Assembly (NCBI RefSeq): GCF_000426505.1
Contig: NZ_KE384532.1
Coordinates: 358,410-422,409 of the forward strand
Source: Nisaea denitrificans DSM 18348
Lineage (GTDB): Bacteria; Pseudomonadota; Alphaproteobacteria; Thalassobaculales; Thalassobaculaceae
DNA length: 64,000 nt
Direction of reading: 5' to 3'
How positions within the stretch are numbered: the stretch's first letter is position 1; every line of letters begins with the position of its first letter. Made by a program: the position numbers and the translations under genes. The notes under the pieces are model-generated. The model ran no database searches. It was not told the origin of the DNA and saw only the letters and a list, made by a program, of their open reading frames with translations. Below, one piece after another: positions 47,121 to 54,958 of this stretch.

Positions 47121-47876
47121 ATGGGTATTCTTGAAGTCAAAGGGGTCAACAAACGCTTCGGCGGTTTGAAGGCTCTTGACGAGGTCAATATCAACGTCGA
47201 GGCAGGAGCGGTTCACGCAATCATCGGGCCGAATGGCGCCGGAAAGTCGACCTTGCTGAACTGCCTGGTCGGCCGGCTGGAGCCGGATACCGGCACCGTG
47301 GATTTCGATGGCAGCTCCCTGCTCAATCTTCAGCCCCACGAGATCAACCAGCTGGGCGTCAGCCGGGTGTTTCAGACGCCGGAGATTTTCAGCGATCTCG
47401 ATTTGCTTGAAAACGTCATGATCCCGACGCTGGCGCGACGGGATGGGCCGTTCAAGCTGGATGCCTGGAGCCGGGTGGATCATCTCTCAGAGGTCCGGGA
47501 ACGGGCTGAAGAACTGCTTCAGGATGTGGGGCTTTTCGAGAAGCGGGAAATGGTTGCCAGCAGTTTGTCCCGTGGTGACAAGCGGAGACTGGAACTCGCC
47601 ATGTGTCTCGTACAGGACCCAAAGCTTCTGCTGCTGGACGAGCCAACCGCAGGTATGTCCCGGGCCGACACAAACAACACAATCGACCTGCTGAAGAAAA
47701 TTGGCGAGCGCGGGATTACGAAAATCGTGATCGAACATGACATGCATGTCGTGTTTTCGCTTGCCAACAAGATCTCCGTAATGGCCCAGGGAACCGTGAT
47801 TGCGGAGGGCAAGCCGGAGGACATCAAAGGCGATCCGCGGGTCCAGGAAGCCTATCTCGGGGGAGCGCATCTATGA
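47121..47876 (+). CDS. ABC transporter ATP-binding protein (LivG/UrtD-like)
   Basis: Cytosolic ATPase of 251 residues. Walker A GPNGAGKST, Q-loop VFQTPEIF, Walker B LLLLDEPTAG and H-switch VIEHDMHVV are intact. The ABC signature is unusual: SLSRGDKRRLELA instead of LS(Y/G)GQ, with Arg and Asp replacing the usual aromatic/Gly and Gln. The N-terminal KGVNKRFGGLKALD is typical LivG. ATG 47121 is used in place of TTG 47118. The stop overlaps the next gene by four bases (ATGA). Confidence 0.92.
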   Translation: MGILEVKGVNKRFGGLKALDEVNINVEAGAVHAIIGPNGAGKSTLLNCLVGRLEPDTGTVDFDGSSLLNLQPHEINQLGVSRVFQTPEIFSDLDLLENVMIPTLARRDGPFKLDAWSRVDHLSEVRERAEELLQDVGLFEKREMVASSLSRGDKRRLELAMCLVQDPKLLLLDEPTAGMSRADTNNTIDLLKKIGERGITKIVIEHDMHVVFSLANKISVMAQGTVIAEGKPEDIKGDPRVQEAYLGGAHL

Positions 47877-48661
47877 GCACCGAAACCCTGACCACACAGC
47901 CGGCCGGCGACGCCGCTCAGAAACCGGAAAACCCGGTCAAGAATCTTGGCACACCGCCTGCCTATTTCTCCTGTTGGGGCCTGCAGTCCTATTACGGCGA
48001 GAGCTACATCGTCCAGGATGTCAGCTTCAATATTCACGAAGGTGAAATCGTTGCCTTGCTCGGGCGGAACGGCGCGGGAAAGACATCCACATTGCGCACC
48101 ATCGCGCGCGCTGGCGATCCGCAGTTGCATCACGGCGAAATCTGGCTCGATCACAAACCGCTGCATGAAATGTCGAATTTTCAGGCAGCGCAGAACGGTG
48201 TTGGCCTGGTGCAGGAAGACCGGCGGATTATTCCCGGCCTCACGGTCGAGGAAAATCTTGAATTGGCCCAGATCAATGAACCGCATGGCTGGTCGATCGA
48301 GAGGCTCTACGAGCATTTCCCGCGGCTGGCTGAACGGCGCAAGCAGGAAGGTGTCACCATGTCAGGCGGCGAGCAGCAGATGCTGGCCGTTGCCCGCGCG
48401 CTCGCCCGGGATGTGAAATTGCTTCTGCTGGACGAGCCTTATGAAGGTCTGGCTCCGGTCATCGTGCAGGAAATCGAGAAGATCCTGGAAGAGATCAAAG
48501 CCCTCGGTATGACCTCCATTATTGTTGAACAGAATGCAATCGCGGCTCTGCATCTCGCAGACAGGGCCCTGATCCTCGATATGGGTCAGATCGTTTTCGA
48601 CGGCACCGCGCAAGAAGTGCTGGATGATGAGGCGCTCCGTCAGGAGTATCTCGCGATCTGA
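47873..48661 (+). CDS. ABC transporter ATP-binding protein (LivF/UrtE-like)
   Basis: Cytosolic ATPase of 262 residues. Walker A LLGRNGAGKTSTLRT, Q-loop GLVQEDRRIIPGLTVEENL (the LivF-type loop), signature MSGGEQQMLAVARAL and Walker B LLLLDEPYEGLAP are normal. An N-terminal extension of about 30 residues rich in Thr, Pro and Ala precedes the core, not seen in LivF of E. coli. The gene overlaps its LivG-like partner by four bases. A terminator follows at 48705-48729. Confidence 0.92.
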   Translation: MSTETLTTQPAGDAAQKPENPVKNLGTPPAYFSCWGLQSYYGESYIVQDVSFNIHEGEIVALLGRNGAGKTSTLRTIARAGDPQLHHGEIWLDHKPLHEMSNFQAAQNGVGLVQEDRRIIPGLTVEENLELAQINEPHGWSIERLYEHFPRLAERRKQEGVTMSGGEQQMLAVARALARDVKLLLLDEPYEGLAPVIVQEIEKILEEIKALGMTSIIVEQNAIAALHLADRALILDMGQIVFDGTAQEVLDDEALRQEYLAI

Positions 48662-48704
48662 TCTATCGGGTGCTGTAACGGATCTCCCGTCTGCGGCATC
48701 TCAG

Positions 48705-48729
48705 AGCCCCGCTTTATGCGGGGCTTTTT
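48705..48729 (+). terminator. Rho-independent terminator of the ABC importer operon
   Basis: 8-bp stem AGCCCCGC / GCGGGGCT with loop TTTAT, then TTTTT; 43 bases after the last ABC gene. Confidence 0.88.
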
Positions 48730-48819
48730 CTTTGCCCGATCCATTGCTTACGGGGGACGGCTTGCCTGATCCGTATGGCGCTCTATCTCCGTGCGCGTCG
48801 GTCCACTCGGGAGATTGCC

Positions 48820-49410
48820 ATGACTGTATTTGCGCGTCGGTCGTTGCTGTTGCTGCTTATCGTACCGTTGCTGTCCACAGGGCTGATCACGTCATCTCTG
48901 GCGAACGATTCACGGACAGGGTGGGAACGTCTTGCGGCGCCGAGAACTTTCGCAATTATGCGTCATGCGATCGCGCCCGGAACAGGCGATCCGGAGGAAT
49001 TCCGGATTGGGGATTGCTCGACGCAGCGCAATCTTGACGGGACGGGCCGCGCGCAGGCGCGACGCATAGGCGATGCCGTGCGTGCTGCCGGCGTGGAAGT
49101 TGACCGGATACTTTCCAGTCAATGGTGCCGTTGCCTCGAGACCGCGGAATTGCTGGGACTGGGTGCAACTGAGGAACTGGCCAGCCTCAATTCCTTTTTC
49201 GCCGACAGGTCAACCGAGGCCGAGCAGACGGAAGGGCTGCGCGCATTTCTGGGTGCGCTGCCGGATGACGAGAGAGTTATTCTTGTGACGCATCAGGTAA
49301 ATATCACCGCTCTGACAGGTGTCTACCCGGCCTCCGGCGAGGTAATCCTGTTCAGGATCGAGGCTGATGGGGAGGTGACGGTTCTCGAACGAATCCGTAC
49401 TCAAACCTGA
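48820..49410 (+). CDS. Secreted histidine phosphatase family protein
   Basis: Protein of 196 residues with a signal peptide (RRSLLLLLIVPLLSTGLITSSLA). Catalytic pattern FAIMRHAIAPGTGDP (Arg-His, Ala for Gly), then SSQWCRCLETAELL with the second Arg and VTHQVNITALTG with the second His. A CDSTQ-like segment GDCSTQRNLDGTGRAQARR matches secreted members of the family. Periplasmic substrate unknown. ATG 48820 follows GGGAG; the frame before it overlaps the terminator region. Its closest relative in the window is 36123-36737. Confidence 0.87.
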   Translation: MTVFARRSLLLLLIVPLLSTGLITSSLANDSRTGWERLAAPRTFAIMRHAIAPGTGDPEEFRIGDCSTQRNLDGTGRAQARRIGDAVRAAGVEVDRILSSQWCRCLETAELLGLGATEELASLNSFFADRSTEAEQTEGLRAFLGALPDDERVILVTHQVNITALTGVYPASGEVILFRIEADGEVTVLERIRTQT

Positions 49411-49500
49411 ACGCTTCCGGATGCCGGGATAGCTTCTTGTCCGGGCTGTCTATCTCCCTGATCCTCTCGCATCAGGTCAACGAGCAGGGAGACACGATCA

Positions 49501-49869
49501 ATGTCCGGCCAGAATTTCTTCAATCTTCATGATCTCGACCAGGGCATTCAACGCACTCTCGCCGAAGGGCTGACGGCGCGGATCTTTCCGGGAGAGAACC
49601 TGATGTTCTCTATCGTGCGAATTGACCCTTATGCCGAAGGCTCAATGCACAGTCATCCGGAAGAGCAATGGGGCATCATGCTCGAAGGCAGCGGCGTGCG
49701 AACGCAGGACGGAGTGGATCACGCGGTAAAGGCCGGTGATTTCTGGTGCACGCCGGGTAATGTTGTGCACGGGCTGAAGGCCGGTCCGGAAGGCTGCTTT
49801 GTCATCGATGTCTTCAGCCCGCCGCGCGGCGACTACAAGAAAGCCGGTAGCGGGTACGGTAACGGCTAG
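49501..49869 (+). CDS. Cupin domain protein
   Basis: Small single-domain cupin of 122 residues. Motif 1 reads DPYAEGSMHSHPEEQWGIMLEGSG (two His and a Glu for a metal) and motif 2 reads GDFWCTPGNVVHGLKAGPEG with the third His. A mononuclear metal site is therefore likely. Functions of such small cupins vary (isomerase, dioxygenase, sensor), and none is suggested by the neighbours. ATG 49501 has GGGAG upstream. Its stop overlaps the end of the decayed fragment on the other strand. Confidence 0.88.
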   Translation: MSGQNFFNLHDLDQGIQRTLAEGLTARIFPGENLMFSIVRIDPYAEGSMHSHPEEQWGIMLEGSGVRTQDGVDHAVKAGDFWCTPGNVVHGLKAGPEGCFVIDVFSPPRGDYKKAGSGYGNG

Positions 49870-50085
49870 CTCTGATCCGTCTCGTCGTGCGTGTCGTCGA
49901 CGTCGTCCAGCTGGACGCGGATTGAAATGCGGGTTTCGCCGACGTCGAATCTACGCTGATAGGTGCCATAGAGTTCGAGGCGGATGCTGGCGTCGATCCG
50001 CCGGACGTCAAAGCCTCGTTTAGTTCAGCCTGCAAAAGCTCTCGCAGCAGAGCGCGTCGCCAGCCCTATAGCTCTTGAAAGCTTT
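49866..50085 (-). pseudogene. Frameshifted remnant of an unknown gene
   Basis: Reading the minus strand, one frame gives GWRRALLRELLQAELNEAL (about 50085 to 50000) and another continues with DVRRIDASIRLELYGTYQRR, FDVGETRISIRVQLDD and an acidic end VDDTHDETDQS stopping at TAG 49868-49866. Both parts look like protein by composition, but a stop (TAG) lies upstream and a shift lies between them. The best reading is the 3' end of a dead gene; I do not recognise the family. The rest of the 362-base gap (50086-50231) holds the leader of the receiver gene. Confidence 0.4.
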
Positions 50086-50231
50086 AAGAGGGCGGGGCAA
50101 GCCGTTTTGTATATGTCGAGCGCGGTAGTCTGTTCAGAAGGTAACTTGATCCTTATCAATAATTTGCCACTCTTGCGTGCCGGGTCGCCGGGTGTAGTGT
50201 TGCATCAAATGAAGCTTTCAGAGGGCGCGCT

Positions 50232-50600
50232 ATGAATGGCCATTTTCTGGTCGTTGATGATAATCAGCCGACCCGTGCATTAATCGGAGAGTTTTTGAAA
50301 TCCCTCGGGCGGAGCTTCGAGGAAGCGGCGAATGGGAATGAGGCAATAAAGCTGATTCAGTCGCACTCCTTCGACGGCATATTTCTTGATGTTCTGATGC
50401 CGGAAAGAGACGGTTTTGAGGTTCTGAACTGGATGGTCAGAAACAAGACCATTCTGCCGACGGTTGTGTTTACTGAAGCAAAGGCCAAGTTCGACGTGGA
50501 TTTTCCGGCAATGGCAGAAAGTCTCGGTGCGCTGAAAGGCTTCGACAAGCCTGTAACGTTGCAGAAAATACGGGCGGCGCTGGAGGCCATGGACAAGTGA
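50232..50600 (+). CDS. Stand-alone response regulator receiver
   Basis: Protein of 122 residues: acidic pair Asp9-Asp10 (VVDDNQ), phosphoacceptor Asp53 (FLDVLMPERDG), Thr81 (VVFTEAKAK) and Lys106 (GFDKPVT). No output domain. It ends six bases before the convergent hybrid kinase. That kinase has its own receiver and an Hpt domain, so this protein is a plausible downstream phosphate acceptor; this is inference from position. The start is near an AT-rich leader. Confidence 0.9.
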   Translation: MNGHFLVVDDNQPTRALIGEFLKSLGRSFEEAANGNEAIKLIQSHSFDGIFLDVLMPERDGFEVLNWMVRNKTILPTVVFTEAKAKFDVDFPAMAESLGALKGFDKPVTLQKIRAALEAMDK

Positions 50601-50606
50601 AGGCAG

Positions 50607-53240
50607 TCAGGAGCCTGACGGATAAGGTGCTTTCAGTTCCTGCTCTAGAATGCGCCAGCTGGTCTCCAGCAGGTTTTCCAGTTCTCTGAGGCTTTCCGGG
50701 CTTGCCGTGTCTTCATGAATGGAGGCACCGAATTTTTCTGTTTCGAGGCGCGCAAGCTTGAGGCCGAGATTTCCGAGCATCCCGGTCAGTTCATGTGCGA
50801 TACGGCTTTTTTCGTCGATGCTGGCCGCTGGGTTTTTCAGCGCCTCGATGAGTGTGGTGGATTGTTTGCAGGCATCGCCATGAAGCGCCAGAAGCCTTTC
50901 AGGCGGCATGGACTCCTTCAATGTTTTCAGGACTTCACGATCGATGTGGTGATCTGTGTCGTTTGAGCTCGCCGCTGCTGTCAGGGGGACGGCTGTTGAT
51001 GCCGTACCTGCCGGAATGCCGTTTGTCTGCACCGGCGACGGCACCGGCGCAAATCTTCCCAGTGCGGCCCGGAGGTCTGTAATCTCGAGCGGCTTTGTCA
51101 GTACGAATTGCATGCCCGCACTCAGATATTCGTCTTTCTGGTCCTGAAAGGCGTTCGCTGTCAGCCCGATGATGGGGAGTTTCTCAGCGTTGCGGGCGAA
51201 CTGCCTGATGGAAACCGTGGCCTGCACGCCATCCATGTTGGGCATCTGCACATCCATCAGAATGACGTCGTAGGCATCGGGGGCATTGCGGACGAGATTC
51301 AGCGCAATTTCCCCGTCTTGTGCAATCGTCACGGTATGGCCATCCCGTTCCAGCATGGCCCGGGTGATCATCTGGTTGATGTCATTGTCTTCAGCAACCA
51401 GGACTCGCAGCTGCGGAATGTCGGCGTCTTTGGCAATTTCATCGATAACCTGTTGATTTCTGGCTATCTCAGTGTTGACGGATAAGCGGAACGTCGTACC
51501 GACGCCGACCTCGCTTTCGACACTTAGTTCGGCACCGATCGCGTCTGCAATGCGTTTGGAAATGTTCAGGCCAAGTCCTGTGCCGCCACCATGGCGGATT
51601 CCGACGTCGGACTGTTTGAACTCCTCGAAGATTTTGTCGATATCTTCCACAGGGACCCCCGGACCGGTGTCGGACACTTCGAACGAAATACGGCAGGTCT
51701 TTTCATCGGGGAGCATCTGGCTGCGGGCGACCAGACCAACGTTTCCAGTTTCCGTAAATTTGATCGCGTTGCCGATCAGATTGAACAGAATCTGGCGGAT
51801 GTGATCGAAATCGCCGTAAAGGAAATCCCCGTTCTCGCCGATCACGTTGCCGCGGAACTCCAGGCCTTTCATCTCCGCCCGGATCCGGAACATCGATTCC
51901 ATTGAGTTCATCATGGCCGGAAGGGAGAAACGCTCCTTGGAGATGGTAATCTGGCCTGCTTCAATGCGGGCGAAATCCAGTACCTGATTGATCAGGGTTA
52001 GCAAAAACAACCCGGATTCCTTCGCGATAGAAAGCTTCTGGGCGACGTCCGGCGTTAATGTCTTCCTGTCGATAAGCTGTAGCATCCCGAGAATGCCATT
52101 CAATGGTGTTCGGATTTCGTGCGACATGGATGTGAGAAACCGGGATTTGGCATCGCTGGCGGCTTCCGCATTCTGCTGGGCGATGCGCAATTCTTCATGG
52201 AGCTCGGCAATCTCCGTGATGTCGAGCAGAGCCAGCAGGAAAAATGTCCTCGCGGTCCCGATGACAATCCGGATCCGCAGATGAATCTGAATTTCATGGC
52301 CGTCGTGGTGCCTGGCAGCCAATTGCATGGAATAGTCATCTGAGGCGAAATTTTCCAGGTCGAGAGTCAGTCTTTTTATGATGGCTTGGCGGTCATCGTC
52401 GAACCGTTCCGGGATCAACGAATGCACGGTTCGTCCGGACAGCTCGTCGACTGAGTAGCCGAGCAGCCGTTCAGCCTGCCGGTTGATCTGGAAAATGCGC
52501 CCGCTCTGGTCAACGCTGACCAGCGCGTTGGGAGATTCGTTGTAAAGCTGCTCGACATAGGCGTGAGAGGCATTGAGGCGTGCATTGACCCGTGCGGTTC
52601 GGATCAGTAGCAAGATCATACCGGATGCGCCCGCCAGAATGAGCACCACGACGAACGATCCCTGCTTCAGGGTGCTCATCGCGTCGTTGAAAGAGGCCTG
52701 TGCAATCTTTTCCTGCTGGAAACTTCGGATCTCGTTCAGACCCTGGAGCTTTTCGAGGGCGACCAGCGCCGCGCTGTCGTCGACACGGACCAGTTTGTCC
52801 AGTTCGCTTACGCTGAGTTCTTGGTAGAGGCGGATCGTCTCTTTCTCTTTTGCAAGATAATCTTCAATCGTTGCCTCTACGTCATTCAGAAGGCCTTGCT
52901 CTTCGGCGGAGAGGAGAACGAATTTCAGTGCAGCAATCTCGCCAAGCGCTGCGAACGCGCTCTTCTCCATGCGCTCCAGATAAACCGGATCGCGCCGCAA
53001 TACGAAATTCTTGAAATTGTGTATGAACCCGCCGTAGCCGAGATGGCGTTGCAGCGCATTGAGGCTTCCGGAAACATTTCGGGTCTGATTGTTGTACTTG
53101 AGCCAGGAGTCTTCCGTGGCATTGAACCGGTTTGCTGCCTGTATGCCGAGAAACAGCATTACTGCGATGCTCGCGGCCGCAAGGATCACAACCGTCGCGA
53201 TTCCGGATTGAAATTGGCCGGGCTTTCTGCTCGCCATCAA
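50607..53240 (-). CDS. Hybrid sensor histidine kinase (PAS, HisKA, HATPase, REC, Hpt)
   Basis: Membrane kinase of 877 residues: TM1 (about 13-33), periplasmic helical sensor (34-193), TM2 (194-214), PAS (228-345), coiled coil, HisKA with His374 in SMSHEIRTPLNGILGM, HATPase with NLIGNAIKFTETG (N), SDTGPGVP (G1) and GGGTGLGLNISK (G2), receiver (about 625-745) with phosphoacceptor Asp in VILMDVQMPNMDG, and a C-terminal Hpt domain with His in IAHELTGMLGNLG. Thus a full phosphorelay in one protein, normally feeding a separate receiver; the convergent receiver gene (50232-50600) is the nearest candidate. Ligand unknown; the sensor is of the four-helix type without CHASE or Cache hallmarks. Confidence 0.93.
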   Translation of the reverse strand: MMASRKPGQFQSGIATVVILAAASIAVMLFLGIQAANRFNATEDSWLKYNNQTRNVSGSLNALQRHLGYGGFIHNFKNFVLRRDPVYLERMEKSAFAALGEIAALKFVLLSAEEQGLLNDVEATIEDYLAKEKETIRLYQELSVSELDKLVRVDDSAALVALEKLQGLNEIRSFQQEKIAQASFNDAMSTLKQGSFVVVLILAGASGMILLLIRTARVNARLNASHAYVEQLYNESPNALVSVDQSGRIFQINRQAERLLGYSVDELSGRTVHSLIPERFDDDRQAIIKRLTLDLENFASDDYSMQLAARHHDGHEIQIHLRIRIVIGTARTFFLLALLDITEIAELHEELRIAQQNAEAASDAKSRFLTSMSHEIRTPLNGILGMLQLIDRKTLTPDVAQKLSIAKESGLFLLTLINQVLDFARIEAGQITISKERFSLPAMMNSMESMFRIRAEMKGLEFRGNVIGENGDFLYGDFDHIRQILFNLIGNAIKFTETGNVGLVARSQMLPDEKTCRISFEVSDTGPGVPVEDIDKIFEEFKQSDVGIRHGGGTGLGLNISKRIADAIGAELSVESEVGVGTTFRLSVNTEIARNQQVIDEIAKDADIPQLRVLVAEDNDINQMITRAMLERDGHTVTIAQDGEIALNLVRNAPDAYDVILMDVQMPNMDGVQATVSIRQFARNAEKLPIIGLTANAFQDQKDEYLSAGMQFVLTKPLEITDLRAALGRFAPVPSPVQTNGIPAGTASTAVPLTAAASSNDTDHHIDREVLKTLKESMPPERLLALHGDACKQSTTLIEALKNPAASIDEKSRIAHELTGMLGNLGLKLARLETEKFGASIHEDTASPESLRELENLLETSWRILEQELKAPYPSGS

Positions 53241-53872
53241 GTCGCTCCCTCGTGGCGGCTTCCGCGGCTCGGAAACCGCTTGGAAGTGCGCGCATCACAC
53301 CTCCTTTGAGAGGTATTTTACATGATGTGGTGAACTTTTAGTTAAGGGGGCTGGGGATCGTCATATCAACCTATGCTATTTTTACCGTGCCCAATATTCA
53401 GGTGCGCGCCTTCAGCAAGAATGCAGCCGGTTTCCAAAGTGGCCGCCGCAATGACAATGATGCGGGTCTCAGCTGCGGGAGAGCACTTCAGATGGATCAA
53501 GCCGGGAGGCGGCACCGAAGCCGGGCTCGGCAGGGATGCCGAGCACTGGAACCTGCCGACGGATGCCGTCGGAAACGAGCTGTTCAAGCTTAGGGGGCAT
53601 ACCGCCGGACGGCCATAAATTTTTGCTGTGAAAGGGCCGGCTAATGGCGCCAGCCGGAGTTCGTATTGCAGTGCAAACAGGGCTGGTTTCCGGGACCGGC
53701 TGCAGTGTATGGTCGTGATCTCGCTGGCTCTTCGGGGTCTCCGGGACGTCCCCGTGGGCAGGGATGGCCTCGCTGAAATGCACGATGGCCGCGCGCAAGC
53801 GCAGATCCCTCGCCCGATCCATCATCTAAGGATCGGCCCCCGATCCGCCACCCGGTTCTTGAGGTTTACAGA
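53241..53872. other. Intergenic region, no convincing gene
   Basis: 632 bases between the hybrid kinase and the aminotransferase. Open frames exist on both strands (for example 53373-53618 + and 53469-53825 -), but none has a binding site or coding-like composition, and I recognise no domain. The part near 53310-53400 is AT-rich and may hold the kinase promoter. Confidence 0.5.
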
Positions 53873-54727
53873 ATGCGTACTGTCTTTGTTAACGGCAGCT
53901 ATGTCCCGGAGAACGAGGCCCAGATCTCGATCTTCGACCGTGGCTCGCTGTTCGGCGATGCCGTCTATGAGGTGACATCGGTTCTCGACGGCAAGCTGGT
54001 CGAATATGAAGGCCATATGGCGCGCCTGCGCCGGTCTCTGGACGAGCTGAAGCTGCCATCTCCGGCGACCGACGAGGAACTGCTCGAAATTCATCGCGAG
54101 CTGGTGAAGCGGAACGACCTCACCGAGGGGCTGATCTATCTGCAGATCTCCCGCGGTGCTGCCGACCGGGATTTCCTGTTCCCGGGCCCGGAAGTGAAGC
54201 CGACCCTGCTGATGTTCCCGCAGAAGAAGTCCCTGATCAACAGCGCGCTGGCCGAGCGCGGCCAGAAGATCATCCTGGTCGACGATCTACGCTGGCGCCG
54301 CTGCGACATCAAGACCGTTCAGCTGCTCTATGCCTCCATCGTCAAGAACCAGGCGCACGATGCCGGTGCGGACGATGCCTGGATGGTGCTGGACGGCGAG
54401 ATCACCGAAGGCTCTTCCAACAATGCCTATATCGTCACCGAGGACGGCACCATCGTCACCCGTGACCTGTCGACGGACATCCTGCACGGCATCACCCGCA
54501 AGTCGGTTCTGCAATGCGCGGCCGAGCTGCAGCTGAAGGTCGAGGAGCGCCCTTTCACCGTCGCCGAAGCCAAAGCGGCCAAGGAAGCCTTCTCCACCTC
54601 GGCCACCAGCTTCGTCAATCCGGTGATCGAGATCGACGGCGCCACTATCGGTGAAGGCAAGCCGGGCCCGATCGCCCGGCGCCTGCGCCAGGTCTATATC
54701 GAGAGCAGCAAGGCCGCCGGTATCTGA
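53873..54727 (+). CDS. dat: D-amino-acid aminotransferase, class IV (PLP)
   Basis: PLP enzyme of 284 residues of fold type IV. It starts RTVFVNGSYVPENEAQISIFDRGSLFGDAVYEV, with catalytic Lys146 in RCDIKTVQLL and the phosphate-binding segment in EITEGSSNNAYIV. The DIKTxxLL and DRGxxFGD patterns favour D-alanine transaminase over branched-chain aminotransferase or 4-amino-4-deoxychorismate lyase, though this family is hard to split by eye. ATG 53873 is used. A clear terminator follows at 54753-54796. Confidence 0.88.
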   Translation: MRTVFVNGSYVPENEAQISIFDRGSLFGDAVYEVTSVLDGKLVEYEGHMARLRRSLDELKLPSPATDEELLEIHRELVKRNDLTEGLIYLQISRGAADRDFLFPGPEVKPTLLMFPQKKSLINSALAERGQKIILVDDLRWRRCDIKTVQLLYASIVKNQAHDAGADDAWMVLDGEITEGSSNNAYIVTEDGTIVTRDLSTDILHGITRKSVLQCAAELQLKVEERPFTVAEAKAAKEAFSTSATSFVNPVIEIDGATIGEGKPGPIARRLRQVYIESSKAAGI

Positions 54728-54752
54728 TCGCTGGTCCAAACGTCGATAGACT

Positions 54753-54796
54753 GCTGGAGGGGAGTCCGCTGAAGCGAGGCTCCCCTCCAGCTTTTC
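54753..54796 (+). terminator. Rho-independent terminator after dat
   Basis: 12-bp stem GCTGGAGGGGAG / CTCCCCTCCAGC with a 15-base loop and a TTTT tail, 25 bases after the stop. Confidence 0.85.
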
Positions 54797-54958
54797 GAGC
54801 GGCAGATACAAGAACGGTTCGTTCAATCCGGGTGACGGTCCTGCGACACGACACTCTTTCCACCTAAATCCCTCGCACTCCCGCATTTTCCTCTCTTAAA
54901 CTGACCAGACCAATGAGAGCTCCCGGAGTAACGGGCGGCCCAACGGAGGAAGACGTCC

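Noticed and set aside
43421..48661. Urea transporter (urtABCDE) label for the ABC operon
   Set aside because: Gene order fits but there are no urease genes, and the binding protein lacks the close UrtA look; left as branched-chain-type with unknown ligand.
53373..53618. Possible 81-codon gene in the gap before dat
   Set aside because: No binding site, low-complexity Pro/Gly/Ala composition and no recognised domain; several frames compete equally.
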